Shown here: in pieces, positions 35,998-44,813 of the stretch | Layout of the letters: every line of letters begins with the position of its first letter | Numbering within the stretch: the first letter of the stretch is position 1 | Source of the DNA: Rhizobium sp. 11515TR | GTDB lineage: Bacteria; Pseudomonadota; Alphaproteobacteria; Rhizobiales; Rhizobiaceae | Reading direction: 5' to 3' | Assembly: GCF_002277895.1 (NCBI RefSeq) | Contig: NZ_CP022998.1 | Coordinates: 1,035,501-1,099,500, forward strand | Length of the DNA: 64,000 bases | Notes under the pieces: model-generated | What the model saw: the letters and a program-made list of their open reading frames with translations, nothing else | The model's database searches: none | What the model was told of the DNA's origin: nothing | Made by a program: the position numbers and the translations under genes

Positions 35998-36215
35998 GTC
36001 TCTCCTTCTCCCCAGCGGGGGTCCGAAGGACGGGTCGAGACGAGTGGCTCGACCCCGGTTGGTGGCCCGCCCTTCGGCAGGCGCAGTGTCCGGATGAGGG
36101 GGGCGATGCGGCACATATCGTCTTCGCATACCGCCCAGACGTTCGCTCCTTAGTCGCTCACCCCCTCATCTGTCCTGACGGACATCTTCTCCCCGCCGGG
36201 GAGAAGAGGAGTGTT
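35998..36215. repeat. RIME-like intergenic mosaic element
   Basis: The 255-bp gap inside the ergothioneine-type cluster is filled by nested palindromes: ATGAGGGGG (36094-36102) against CCCCCTCAT (36161-36169), and CTTCTCCCC at the left against GGGGAGAAG at 36198-36206, with GGTCGAGACGAGTGGCTCGACC-type pairing between. This layout matches the Rhizobium-specific intergenic mosaic elements. It might attenuate transcription into the hydratase gene. Confidence 0.72.
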
Positions 36216-36228
36216 CTTCAATACTCAT

Positions 36229-36558
36229 TCATTTCGGCGGCAGGCCTTCGACAAAGTCCAGCGCAGCCAGAAGCAGCCGCTTGCGCAGCATGTCGTTGCC
36301 ATAAGCTTCCGGCCCGGCGCGCACCCAGCCCTGCATTGTCCGGCCGCCCATCTGCATGCGGTTGACGTCGTGCTGCTGAACCGCCCAGCTATCGTTGCCC
36401 TTGCCGAGGCGGATCAGCATCCCGTCTTCGCGCGCGCCGCATAGCAGATGGCCGTTGAGCAGAAAGGCCCAGCCGCCGAACATTCCTTTTTCGCTGAGCC
36501 CGGGCCGTGGTCCGAGCTCTTCTCTCAGCAATTCTTCGAGACCAGCGTCACGCGCCAT
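36229..36558 (-). CDS. TfoX/Sxy N-terminal-domain protein
   Basis: 109 aa. MARDAGLEELLREELGPRPGLSEKGMFGGWAFLLNGHLLCGAREDGMLIRLG is the TfoX_N pattern, with a typical alpha/beta layout. In gammaproteobacteria Sxy/TfoX promotes competence with CRP, but stand-alone TfoX_N proteins in rhizobia have no established role. It is 18 bp downstream of the DUF917 gene and thus in the same transcript as the catabolic genes. Confidence 0.85.
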   Translation of the reverse strand: MARDAGLEELLREELGPRPGLSEKGMFGGWAFLLNGHLLCGAREDGMLIRLGKGNDSWAVQQHDVNRMQMGGRTMQGWVRAGPEAYGNDMLRKRLLLAALDFVEGLPPK

Positions 36559-36576
36559 CTGCGCCTCCCGCGCCTT

Positions 36577-37677
36577 TCAGCCTTTCTTGCCGGCCAGAGC
36601 GTATTTCGCGATCTCGATCCCCATAGCCTTTTCGACGGAGGGATAGACCGTGGGGTCGAGCACGCTGGCGGACAGCGGAATGATATCCATCGGCACATGC
36701 AGGATGAAAACCTTCATGCCTTCGTGCAGCTGGCCGACACTCAATGGTTCGCCTTCTGGCGACAGCGTGGTGATGACCGAGGGGAAGGTTGCGAGGCGCT
36801 TGCCGTCGACATCCTCGACGGCCATGTATTCGTTCATCACATGCATGGTGACGGCCTTGTCGCCGCTGCCGACCGTGATGGTGCCGATGTCGAAGGCTTC
36901 CTTCGTATAGACGACATCCTTCTTGGTGATCGTGCCCTCGGCCAGGATATGGCCGCCAGTGGTCTTGCAGATGGCGTCGATGACGGCGCTGCCACCTTTC
37001 TTTTCCGCCTCGATGATCGCTTCGCCGAGCGAAAGCGCCATGGAGATGCCGCCAAGCGCCGCATGCGTGCGGACGTAGGAAGCGCGAAGTGGGTTGCGGC
37101 AGGAGGCGATGAAGCCGCCGGACTGGTCGGATGCGGCGCGCAGGATCGGCGAAATCTTTGCCGTCGCGCCCTTCACGACCAGCTCGATATAGCGGTTCTC
37201 GGCGCGATTGCCGCCAACGGCGGTCTGGATCATCTGCTCGGGCGAACCGGCCATGCCGATCGAGCCCATATCACCCGTCGGATGGGCGCGGATGTCACCC
37301 ACCGCATCCACCACCTTCGTTCCGAGGATGGCCGATGGTAGCCAGCCGTTCAGCGTCGAGGACCGGCCGTTCTGACCGATGATCAGGCCGGAAAGCTTTT
37401 CGCCAAGCTCGTCCTGCAGCAGCTGTACGGCCTTCACGTAGTCGATGCCCTGCATTTCCCAGGGAGTGGTGGAGGCCGGCGCGCCAATGGCTGCGGCCGT
37501 CGCGATCCAGTCGTTGTCGTTCAATTCGTCGATCGACACTAGCTCCGGCTTGCCGACATTGACAGCTGCGTAGCCGAGCATGCGGCCATGATCGGCCCAG
37601 CCGCCACCGCCTGCTGCATAAACAGAGCCGCCCTTGACGGCCGCTTCAACATCCTTGGCAACGAGTATGCGTCCCAT
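36577..37677 (-). CDS. DUF917 family protein, probable thiohydantoin desulfurase
   Basis: 366 aa. MGRILVAKDVEAAVKGGSVYAAGGGG and PELVSIDELNDNDWIATAAAIGAPAS are the standard DUF917 opening; ...GLIIGQNGRSSTLNGWLPSAILG follows. Members include S-methyl thiohydantoin desulfurase and the enzyme removing sulfur from 3-(5-oxo-2-thioxoimidazolidin-4-yl)propionate in ergothioneine catabolism. It lies 3 bp from the hydrolase gene upstream, so the assignment rests on family plus context. Product would be hydantoin-5-propionate plus sulfide. Confidence 0.78.
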   Translation of the reverse strand: MGRILVAKDVEAAVKGGSVYAAGGGGWADHGRMLGYAAVNVGKPELVSIDELNDNDWIATAAAIGAPASTTPWEMQGIDYVKAVQLLQDELGEKLSGLIIGQNGRSSTLNGWLPSAILGTKVVDAVGDIRAHPTGDMGSIGMAGSPEQMIQTAVGGNRAENRYIELVVKGATAKISPILRAASDQSGGFIASCRNPLRASYVRTHAALGGISMALSLGEAIIEAEKKGGSAVIDAICKTTGGHILAEGTITKKDVVYTKEAFDIGTITVGSGDKAVTMHVMNEYMAVEDVDGKRLATFPSVITTLSPEGEPLSVGQLHEGMKVFILHVPMDIIPLSASVLDPTVYPSVEKAMGIEIAKYALAGKKG

Positions 37678-37680
37678 CGG

Positions 37681-38955
37681 CTACTCCCGGTTCTGTTTGA
37701 GGTTCTTGTCCATGTCGCGCACCGCTTCGAAAAGCACGGCGGCGCCCATGGCAATGTCGTCATTCTCGGCCCATTCCTTGGCGCAATGGCTACGGCCTTC
37801 CTTGCAGGGCACGAAGATCATGGCGGCCGGTGCGACCTTGGCGATCCAGGCTGTGTCGTGACCGGCGCCGGAGGCCATGCGGCGATGCTTGGCACCAACC
37901 GTGTCGCAGGCGCGCTCGAGCGTTTCGAGCAGCACCGGAGCGCCCGGCGTCGGCATATTGTCGGAGACGCGCACAGGCGGATTGATCGTCACGCCATAAT
38001 CGGCGGCGATGGTCTTCACCTCGGCGTCGATCCAGGCGAGGAAATCTTCCATGTCGCTGCGGATTTCGGCGCGGCCGTCGATCAGCAGCACGACCTTCGA
38101 GGGCACGACATTGGCCGCGTTCGGCTCGATACGGAATTCGCCCACGGTCGCAGCGAAATGGCCCGGCGTCTTTGCCTGCTCGGCGGCGCGTTGGCGAATG
38201 TCGAGGACCAGCTGTGAAGCGGCCACCAGCGCGTCGGCTCGGCGATCCATCGGCGTCGTGCCGGCATGGTCGGCGCGCCCTTCCACGGTGATCTCGATGC
38301 GAGTGATGCCGGCGATCGCGGTGACGATGCCGATATCCTTGTTCTCGGCTTCCAGCACGGGCCCCTGCTCGATATGCAGCTCCAGAAAGCCAGCCAGATC
38401 CGGCCGGCTCTGGGAGAGCAGTACGGAGGGATCGCCGCCGACCTCGGCAATGCCCTGCGAAAGCGTGCGGTCGCCGCTCACACGGAAAAGCCATGCCTCG
38501 GGGATCTGCCCGGTCATGCCGCGGCTGCCGATGCAGGAGACACCGAAGATGCTGACTTCCTCGGCGAGGAAATCGACGATCTCCAGATCATGATCGAGCT
38601 CGATGCCGCGATCTCTAAGGGAACGCGCCACTTCAAGCGCTGCGATCGTGCCAGCGATGCCGTCGAAGCGGCCGCCATCGGGAACGGTGTCGGAATGTGA
38701 GCCGACAAGGATTGTCCCGAGACCCGGCTTGGCGCCCGCACGCCGGCCGATCAGATTGCCGGCGGCGTCGATGCGCGTCTCAAGCCCTGCCGCCTTCATC
38801 CGCGCGTCGATATAGGCGCGCCCTTCGAGGAAGAGCGGCGAAAAGGCGCGGCGCGTCCAGGGATGGCCCGGCTCGGTAATACCGGCCAGCGCATCGATAT
38901 CTTCCGCGATACGATCGGCATTTACGGGCAGGTTGTGGCGCTTGGCTTCGGTCAT
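37681..38955 (-). CDS. M20-type Zn hydrolase, probable N-carbamoyl-L-glutamate amidohydrolase
   Basis: 424 aa of the allantoate amidohydrolase/N-carbamoyl-L-amino-acid hydrolase family. Metal and catalytic blocks: GSHSDTVPDGGRFDG (His, Asp), FLAEEVSIFGVSCIGSRGM (Glu-Glu), LELHIEQGPVLE, GRADHAGTTPMDRRADAL and SGAGHDTAWIAKV...EGRSH near the C-terminus. In this cluster it would release CO2 and ammonia from N-carbamoyl-glutamate, giving glutamate. Its ATG overlaps the stop of the amidohydrolase gene (TGATG). Confidence 0.82.
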   Translation of the reverse strand: MTEAKRHNLPVNADRIAEDIDALAGITEPGHPWTRRAFSPLFLEGRAYIDARMKAAGLETRIDAAGNLIGRRAGAKPGLGTILVGSHSDTVPDGGRFDGIAGTIAALEVARSLRDRGIELDHDLEIVDFLAEEVSIFGVSCIGSRGMTGQIPEAWLFRVSGDRTLSQGIAEVGGDPSVLLSQSRPDLAGFLELHIEQGPVLEAENKDIGIVTAIAGITRIEITVEGRADHAGTTPMDRRADALVAASQLVLDIRQRAAEQAKTPGHFAATVGEFRIEPNAANVVPSKVVLLIDGRAEIRSDMEDFLAWIDAEVKTIAADYGVTINPPVRVSDNMPTPGAPVLLETLERACDTVGAKHRRMASGAGHDTAWIAKVAPAAMIFVPCKEGRSHCAKEWAENDDIAMGAAVLFEAVRDMDKNLKQNRE

Positions 38956-40337
38956 CAGGCTGCATCTCCGGCAAGTATTTGGCGAGGCAAGGGACGGACG
39001 AAGCTGCCTGAGCCGGGCTCGGCCAGCACCTTCTGTCCCTCGGTGATCTGCTTGCCTCTAAGATAGGCGGCGGACACAGTCCAGGGCAGGCGAATGCCGT
39101 TATAGGGGCTCCAGCCGACGACGTTGTTGCCGCTGGCCGCCGCGTCATAAACGATTTCGCGCGGCTCCAGAACGACGATATCGGCGTCCTTGCCCGGCGT
39201 CAGCGCGCCCTTGATATGGTCGAGGCGGAAATGCTTAGCCGGGTTTTCCGACATCAGTTTCGCCGCCCAGGTCAGCGGCAGGCCGCGTTCCAGGGCACCC
39301 TTGACGAAGAGTGGCACCATGACCTCCAGTCCCGGCACGCCGGAAGCATTCGCCAGCATGTCCGGATTGGTTTTGCGATTTTCCGACCAGCTGACATGAT
39401 CGGTCGAGACGAGCCAGACATTGCCTTCCGCTACCTTGCGCCACAAGGTTTCCACTTCGGCGCGCGGGCGGATCGGCGGATTAATTTTCGCCTTGCCGCC
39501 AAGGCGCCGCACATCGTTTTCCTCATCGAGCGTCAGGTAATGGATGCAGCATTCAACGGTCGCTTCGAAGCCGTCGCGGCGATAGGCACGGGCGATGTCG
39601 TAGCCGCGGCCGAGCGAGCAATGCACGACATGCGCCGGGCAGCCGGTATCCGCGCCTGTCTCGAAAATCGTGTGCATGGCCAGAAGCTCGGTGATCGGCG
39701 GGCGGGACAGGCCGTGGGCGCGATAATCGGTGATGCCGCTCGCCTTCACCTGCTCCATATAGGTGCGGACTGCTTCGTCATCCTCATTGTGCACGCCGGC
39801 GGTTAGCCCCGTGGGCGCGATGGTGGCAAAGCAGGCATCGAGCAGGGCAGGCGGAATACGCGGAAAGCGCTTCGGGTCGGTGCCGAAGGTGGAGAATTTG
39901 AAGGCGGCCACCCCGGCCTCGACCATCTCCGCGATGCGTGCGGGGCCTTCTTCCGGATCGATGGTGCCATAAAGAGCAAAGTCGACACGCGATTGCGGCG
40001 CGGCATGGTCGATCTTCTTCTTCACCGCCGCTGCCGAGCAGACGAGATTGCCTTCGTCATAGGGCATATCGACGATGGTGGTGACGCCGCCGGCTGCTGC
40101 CGAACGGGTCGACCAGATGAAATCCTCCTGATCCTTCTGCGAGAGGGAGTGAACCTGTGCGTCTATCGCGCCAGGCAGGATTAGCGCCTTGCCGAGCAGG
40201 TGCCGCTCGCGTGCGGCCGGGGGTACACCGATGCCCACCTCGGCGATCTTGCCGTCGCGCACGGCGACATAACCGGCTTCCACGATGCGTTCGGGCAAAA
40301 CCACGGTGCCTTGCAGAACAAGATCGAAATCCGCCAT
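38955..40337 (-). CDS. Cyclic amidohydrolase (allantoinase/hydantoinase family), probable hydantoin-5-propionate hydrolase
   Basis: 460 aa from the ATG at 40337, which is 9 bp from GGAG; an ATG 6 bp earlier is too close. The metal motif reads PGAIDAQVHSLS, with Gln61 and His63; the QVH variant of HxH is also found in some dihydroorotase-like groups. GVAAFKFSTFG may hold the bridging Lys, VVHCSLGRGY and VSTDHVSWS further ligands. Ring opening of hydantoin-5-propionate to N-carbamoyl-glutamate fits its place; allantoinase is the usual automatic name. Confidence 0.8.
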   Translation of the reverse strand: MADFDLVLQGTVVLPERIVEAGYVAVRDGKIAEVGIGVPPAARERHLLGKALILPGAIDAQVHSLSQKDQEDFIWSTRSAAAGGVTTIVDMPYDEGNLVCSAAAVKKKIDHAAPQSRVDFALYGTIDPEEGPARIAEMVEAGVAAFKFSTFGTDPKRFPRIPPALLDACFATIAPTGLTAGVHNEDDEAVRTYMEQVKASGITDYRAHGLSRPPITELLAMHTIFETGADTGCPAHVVHCSLGRGYDIARAYRRDGFEATVECCIHYLTLDEENDVRRLGGKAKINPPIRPRAEVETLWRKVAEGNVWLVSTDHVSWSENRKTNPDMLANASGVPGLEVMVPLFVKGALERGLPLTWAAKLMSENPAKHFRLDHIKGALTPGKDADIVVLEPREIVYDAAASGNNVVGWSPYNGIRLPWTVSAAYLRGKQITEGQKVLAEPGSGSFVRPLPRQILAGDAA

Positions 40338-40363
40338 ATGCATTCTCTCCGCTCGTCGTTAAT

Positions 40364-41947
40364 TCAGATGGCAACGGTGTCGCGATAAAGCCGCTCTTCG
40401 ACCCGCTCCAGCGAGCCGAGCGCGAAGAAATCATCATAGGCGAGGATCGGCTTGTGAGCGATCAATTCAGAGACGAACGCCTCCGAGCCCAGCTCCTCCT
40501 CGATCGCCTCCACTTCAGCCGATAGCGGCCGATCAACCACATAGAAATCGGCATGCTTGCGCACGACGTCGTAGAGCATGCGCGCCACCCCTTCCGGCTT
40601 GTCGCCGAGAATGTCCATCGCCTGGGCCGATAGCAGCGCTTCAAGAGCGGCTAGGCGCTTTAGCGCCCGCATCTGCCGCTCGAAACGCTCGATGACGAGC
40701 GGTAGGAAGGCGGCCTCGTCTTCCATGCCGGCGGCAACCACAAGCGACTGCGCTGAGACCGGATTGGACATGGAGAGAACGCGCGAGAAGATCTCGCCGG
40801 CAAGCTTGATGATCGGGCCGAAGCCGGTCGCGATCCTGCCTTCCGGCACGAGATTGACGGGCAGGCCGCGCCGCTGGCCGTTGCCGAGCAGGACGCAGCG
40901 ATTGAAGGCATTGCGGGCGGCATGGGCCATGCAGATGACGGCCGCTTCCAGAAGCACGGTGACATCGAGCGGAAGAGAGCCGCCCGAGGTCATCACACGC
41001 CCATCGACGATGACCGGATTGTCGTCCGAGCGCCCGGTGGCGGCGAGAATCTTGTGGCCGGCGGTCAAGAGGTTTTCGATGACGGCACCGAAGACCTGGG
41101 CGATCATGCGCAGGCTCAGCGGGTCCTGGACGTGGGTCGCGACCGGCCAGGGCCATTCATCCGAAGCGTTGCAGAGCCAGGCGCCGATCAGCGCCTCTCG
41201 GGGTGTACCGACATGGCGCACGGAAATCCATGGATCGCGTGAGGCGCCGAGCGCGCCGGCGGCCATCATGCCGGTCGCGAGCAGCACGCGGATCGAGGCG
41301 GCGGCATTGCGGGTCGTCTCGGCAGCGGCGGCGAAGCTGACGGCATTGACGCTGAGCGAGGCCAGGCTGTCGCGCGGCATCATCCTGACGGGGGCGATAC
41401 CGGCGGCATCGAAGGCATCGGCAGCCTGCATGCGGCGGCCGCGATAGACGGCTTCGCCAACGCCGGTCAGAACCGCGCCGATCTGGCCCATCAGGCCGAT
41501 ATCCGCGCAACCGATCGAGCCCGTACGCCTGACGACAGGAATGACATCCGAGCTCAACAGCTGCAGATAGGCTTCGATCAGCTCCTGCGAGCATCCGACC
41601 TGACCGGTGAGAGCCGTGTTGACACGGATCGCCATGGCATTGCGGACGACCGACATGGAGAAGGGCGCACCCGTGCCGAAATGGTGGGCGCGCACGAGAC
41701 CGAGATTGAAGGCATCGAGATCTTCAGGGGACCATTCGACGTCCTTCATGGCGCCGACGCCGGTCGTAGAGCCATAGACCGGCATGCCCGATTGAATGGT
41801 GCTTTCGAGAACGCTGCGCGCCAACCGTATGCGAGCCATGCCGCTTTCCGATGCCGACGGCAGGACTGCTCCCGCACCGATTCGCACCAGATCGCTGAAC
41901 CCAAGGGGTTGCCCGGTAAGTTCGATACCGGCTCTCTGACGCTCCAT
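40364..41947 (-). CDS. HAL/PAL-fold lyase lacking the MIO triad, probable ergothionase
   Basis: 527 aa of the histidine/phenylalanine ammonia-lyase family: MPVYGSTTGVGAM near the N-terminus, RVNTALTGQVGCS, VVRRTGSIGCADIGLMGQ and GRSDDNPVIVDG. The Ala-Ser-Gly that cyclises to the MIO cofactor in normal enzymes is replaced by Cys147-Ala148-Asp149, so MIO cannot form. Ergothionase, which eliminates trimethylamine from ergothioneine to give thiourocanate, is a known MIO-free member. The four downstream genes match the following steps. It is first in the operon, 26 bp before the amidohydrolase gene. Confidence 0.8.
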   Translation of the reverse strand: MERQRAGIELTGQPLGFSDLVRIGAGAVLPSASESGMARIRLARSVLESTIQSGMPVYGSTTGVGAMKDVEWSPEDLDAFNLGLVRAHHFGTGAPFSMSVVRNAMAIRVNTALTGQVGCSQELIEAYLQLLSSDVIPVVRRTGSIGCADIGLMGQIGAVLTGVGEAVYRGRRMQAADAFDAAGIAPVRMMPRDSLASLSVNAVSFAAAAETTRNAAASIRVLLATGMMAAGALGASRDPWISVRHVGTPREALIGAWLCNASDEWPWPVATHVQDPLSLRMIAQVFGAVIENLLTAGHKILAATGRSDDNPVIVDGRVMTSGGSLPLDVTVLLEAAVICMAHAARNAFNRCVLLGNGQRRGLPVNLVPEGRIATGFGPIIKLAGEIFSRVLSMSNPVSAQSLVVAAGMEDEAAFLPLVIERFERQMRALKRLAALEALLSAQAMDILGDKPEGVARMLYDVVRKHADFYVVDRPLSAEVEAIEEELGSEAFVSELIAHKPILAYDDFFALGSLERVEERLYRDTVAI

Positions 41948-41969
41948 CTCCGCTGTTCTCCTTTTTTAC

Positions 41970-42006
41970 AAGGCTATGCGAGCCTTATCGTCAATGGGAT
42001 ATCCCA
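41970..42006 (-). promoter_or_regulatory. Promoter/operator candidate for the ergothioneine-type operon
   Basis: A perfect 12-bp palindrome TGGGATATCCCA (41995-42006) directly abuts TTGACG read on the minus strand (41989-41994), a good -35. A second inverted repeat, AAGGCT (41970-41975) and AGCCTT (41981-41986), follows before the start codon at 41947. The -10 is not convincing. The palindrome could bind an activator or repressor, but no regulator gene is adjacent. Confidence 0.5.
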
Positions 42007-42153
42007 AATGGCGAACACCTTGATCCGTGCCGGACAGTCTGATTTTGAGGCGAGCGCGCACATCGCGCAACTCCATGTTTGCGCGCACATATGGCTTCTC
42101 GCGTCGGCCAACTATTTCAGCCGAGGCGAAAAGAGCATCAGAAAGCTGGGCGA

Positions 42154-43728
42154 TCAGCCAAGGTGCCAGGCGATATAGAGCAGCGTCAGCGCGATCACCC
42201 ACAGCGCAAAGCGGCCGGAACGGCTGTGCTTGGCCTCGGCCTTGCCGATCGCTTCGGCGGTCTGCGGATCGAAACGCAGGCCGTTTTCGCTCATATGCAG
42301 CAGTTCGTGGTGGAATTTCTCGGTCTTGGCGGCGATTTCGGGCGCGGCTTCGGCGAGCTTCACGGCCGCCTTCAAACCGTCCTTCAGATCGGTCATGATC
42401 CGCTTCGGACCGAGATTGGTGCGGATCCAGTCGCCGACCACCGGTTCCGACGCCTTCCACATGTTGAAGCGCGGATTGAGCATGCGCGATACGCCCTCGA
42501 CCACGACCATGGTTTTCTGCAGCATCACCAGCTCGGGCCGGGTCTCCATGTCGAAGAGTTCGGTCACTTCGAAGAGCAGGGTCAAAAGCTTGCCCATGGA
42601 GATGGTTTCGGCCGGCTGGCCATGGATCGGCTCGCCGATGGCACGGATGGCCTGCGCAAAACTCTCGACGTTGTGATGGGCGGGTACGTAGCCGGCCTCG
42701 AAATGCACTTCGGCCACCCGGATATAATCGCGGGTGATGAAGCCGTAGAGGATTTCGGCGAGGAAGCGGCGTTCCTTCTTCCCCAATCGCCCGACGATTC
42801 CCATGTCGACGGCAACAATCATGCCGGCAGCATCGACGAAGAGATTACCGGGGTGCATGTCGGCATGGAAGAAGCCGTCGCGCAGCGTGTGACGCAGAAA
42901 GGACTGGATCAGCGTATCGGCGAGTGCGTTGAGATCGTGTCCGGCAGCTTTTAAGCCCTCGACGTCGGACATCTTCACGCCGTCGATCCACTCCATGGTG
43001 ATGACGTCGCGGCCGGTGCGTTCCCAGTCAACCTTCGGAACGCGGAAGCCGGGATCCTTCTCGGTGTTTTCGGCGATCTCGGAGAGTGCGGCGGCCTCCA
43101 GCCGCAGATCCATCTCGACCTTCGTAGTCTGCTCGAGCGTCTTGGTCACTTCCACGGGCCGAAGGCGCCGGCTGGAGGGCATGAACCGCTCCTGCATACC
43201 CGCCACGAGATACATTGCCTTGATATCGTTGGAAAAACGCTGGCGCACGCCAGGCCGGACCACCTTGACGGCAACGCGCTTGCGCCCTTCGGCCGTGTCG
43301 ACCTCTGCCGGATGCACCTGCGCTATCGAAGCGGCGGCAATCGGCTCGCCGAAGCTGGCGTAGAGATCGTCGATCCGCCGCCCGAGCGACGCCTCGATCG
43401 CTGCCGTTGCCATAGTATGCGGAAAAAAAGCCATCCTGTCCTGAAGCTTCGACAGGTCGTTCGCCATGTCGACGCCGACGACATCGGGTCGGGTAGCCAG
43501 GAACTGGCCGATCTTCACATAGGAGGGGCCGAGCCGCTCGACCGCTTGTGCCAGCCGGTCGCTGCGGGCCTGGCTCTTGGCCTTCCGGCGCGCAAAGATG
43601 CTGACGAAAGATTTGGCGAGGCTGACGGAGGGCGGTAGCCCTTCCGATGGCAGCGCCATGACCACGCCTTCGCGCACGAGCACCCAGCCGACCCGAACAA
43701 GGCCGAAATATGCGCTGAAAGCACTCAT
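42154..43728 (-). CDS. ubiB: ABC1/ADCK-family protein UbiB for ubiquinone synthesis
   Basis: 524 aa. KxGQ motif in YVKIGQFLATRPDVVG, the Ala-rich loop IAAASIAQVHPAEV, VKVVRPGVRQRF, GFFHADMHPGNLF and VAVDMGIVGRLG (metal Asp). A C-terminal hydrophobic pair (GRFALWVIALTLLYIAWHLG) anchors it in the inner membrane. It is an atypical kinase/ATPase required for ubiquinone production. It follows ubiE by 62 bp on the same strand. Confidence 0.95.
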   Translation of the reverse strand: MSAFSAYFGLVRVGWVLVREGVVMALPSEGLPPSVSLAKSFVSIFARRKAKSQARSDRLAQAVERLGPSYVKIGQFLATRPDVVGVDMANDLSKLQDRMAFFPHTMATAAIEASLGRRIDDLYASFGEPIAAASIAQVHPAEVDTAEGRKRVAVKVVRPGVRQRFSNDIKAMYLVAGMQERFMPSSRRLRPVEVTKTLEQTTKVEMDLRLEAAALSEIAENTEKDPGFRVPKVDWERTGRDVITMEWIDGVKMSDVEGLKAAGHDLNALADTLIQSFLRHTLRDGFFHADMHPGNLFVDAAGMIVAVDMGIVGRLGKKERRFLAEILYGFITRDYIRVAEVHFEAGYVPAHHNVESFAQAIRAIGEPIHGQPAETISMGKLLTLLFEVTELFDMETRPELVMLQKTMVVVEGVSRMLNPRFNMWKASEPVVGDWIRTNLGPKRIMTDLKDGLKAAVKLAEAAPEIAAKTEKFHHELLHMSENGLRFDPQTAEAIGKAEAKHSRSGRFALWVIALTLLYIAWHLG

Positions 43729-43790
43729 ATCGTCTCAAGGTCTCGAAACGTGGAGGCCAAAAGCCGGATCGGGTGGCTGGATATCATGCT

Positions 43791-44567
43791 TCAGAGCTTC
43801 CAGCCGGAGTGCAGCGCGGCGATGCCGCCGGTGTAATTGGTGAAGCTCACGCGCGAGAAGCCGGCCTCGCGGATCATCGTCGCGAAGTCCTGCTGATTCG
43901 GGAACTTGCGGATTGATTCCACCAGATATTGATAGGGCTCGGCATCACCCGTAATCGCCTTGCCGAACTTCGGAATGGCGTTGAAGGACCAGGCATCGTA
44001 GACGCGGTCGAGCAGCGGCAGGTCGACTTCGGAGAATTCGAGCACGAGCAGCCGGCCGCCGCGCTTCAGGACGCGATAGGCCTCCTTCAATGCCAGATCG
44101 ATGTGCGGCACGTTGCGGATGCCGAAAGCGATCGTATAAGCGTCGAAGGAATTCGGCTCGAAAGGCAGCTCTTCGGCATTCGCCTCGACGAAGGTGAGGT
44201 TGTCGGAGAGCTTCTTCTTCTCGGCGCGTTCGGCGCCGACGGCGAGCATCGAGCCATTGATGTCGAGCACCGTTGCATGCGCCAGCCGGTTTGAGGCTTC
44301 CACGATGCGGAAGGCGATATCACCCGTGCCGCCTGCAACGTCAAGCACCTTGTAGCCAGGATCCTTGCGCGGGTTGAGCGCTGATATCATGGCATCCTTC
44401 CAGACGCGGTGCATGCCCATGGACATGACGTCGTTCATGACGTCGTAGCGCTTGGCGACCTTATGGAACACCTCGTTGACGAGGCCCTGCTTTTCACCAT
44501 CGGCTACTTCGCGGAAGCCATAGGATGTTTCCATGCCGCCATCGGCGGAGGTGCGGCTGTCTGCCAT
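43791..44567 (-). CDS. ubiE: Demethylmenaquinone/2-polyprenyl-1,4-benzoquinol C-methyltransferase
   Basis: 258 aa class I SAM methyltransferase. [17 protein letters not shown] is motif I; FAGIRNVP-type signature ([37 protein letters not shown]) is diagnostic for UbiE. C-methylates the ring in ubiquinone synthesis. Forms the ubiE-ubiB operon; divergent from mutM across a mosaic repeat. Confidence 0.96.
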   Translation of the reverse strand: MADSRTSADGGMETSYGFREVADGEKQGLVNEVFHKVAKRYDVMNDVMSMGMHRVWKDAMISALNPRKDPGYKVLDVAGGTGDIAFRIVEASNRLAHATVLDINGSMLAVGAERAEKKKLSDNLTFVEANAEELPFEPNSFDAYTIAFGIRNVPHIDLALKEAYRVLKRGGRLLVLEFSEVDLPLLDRVYDAWSFNAIPKFGKAITGDAEPYQYLVESIRKFPNQQDFATMIREAGFSRVSFTNYTGGIAALHSGWKL

Positions 44568-44583
44568 CGGCTCAACTCCGTTA

Positions 44584-44690
44584 CATTACAGCGCCGCGCG
44601 TCATTTATGGCGCGCGAAGGTCGCTGTAACACTTTAAACTTGCTGCATAATTCTCTCCTTAAATCGATTCCGGTCTAAGGAATTATGCAG
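44584..44690. repeat. Composite rhizobial intergenic mosaic repeat
   Basis: Two consecutive inverted repeats: TTACAGCG (44586-44593) with CGCTGTAA (44622-44629), including an inner GCGCG/CGCGC pair; then CTGCATAATT (44643-44652) with AATTATGCAG (44681-44690), including CTCCTTAAA-type and CTAAGG inner arms. Both modules are of a kind repeated many times in rhizobial genomes. It sits between the divergent ubiE and mutM starts. Confidence 0.78.
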
Positions 44691-44813
44691 TATTCAGCGG
44701 CGGACCATAGCGAAATCGCGTTTGCCACGCTATCTCATCAGCCAGATCACCAGCCGCAATGCCTTGGGCTATAGCTCAGATCATAAGCGGTTGAAACATA
44801 AAGATGGATAGCC

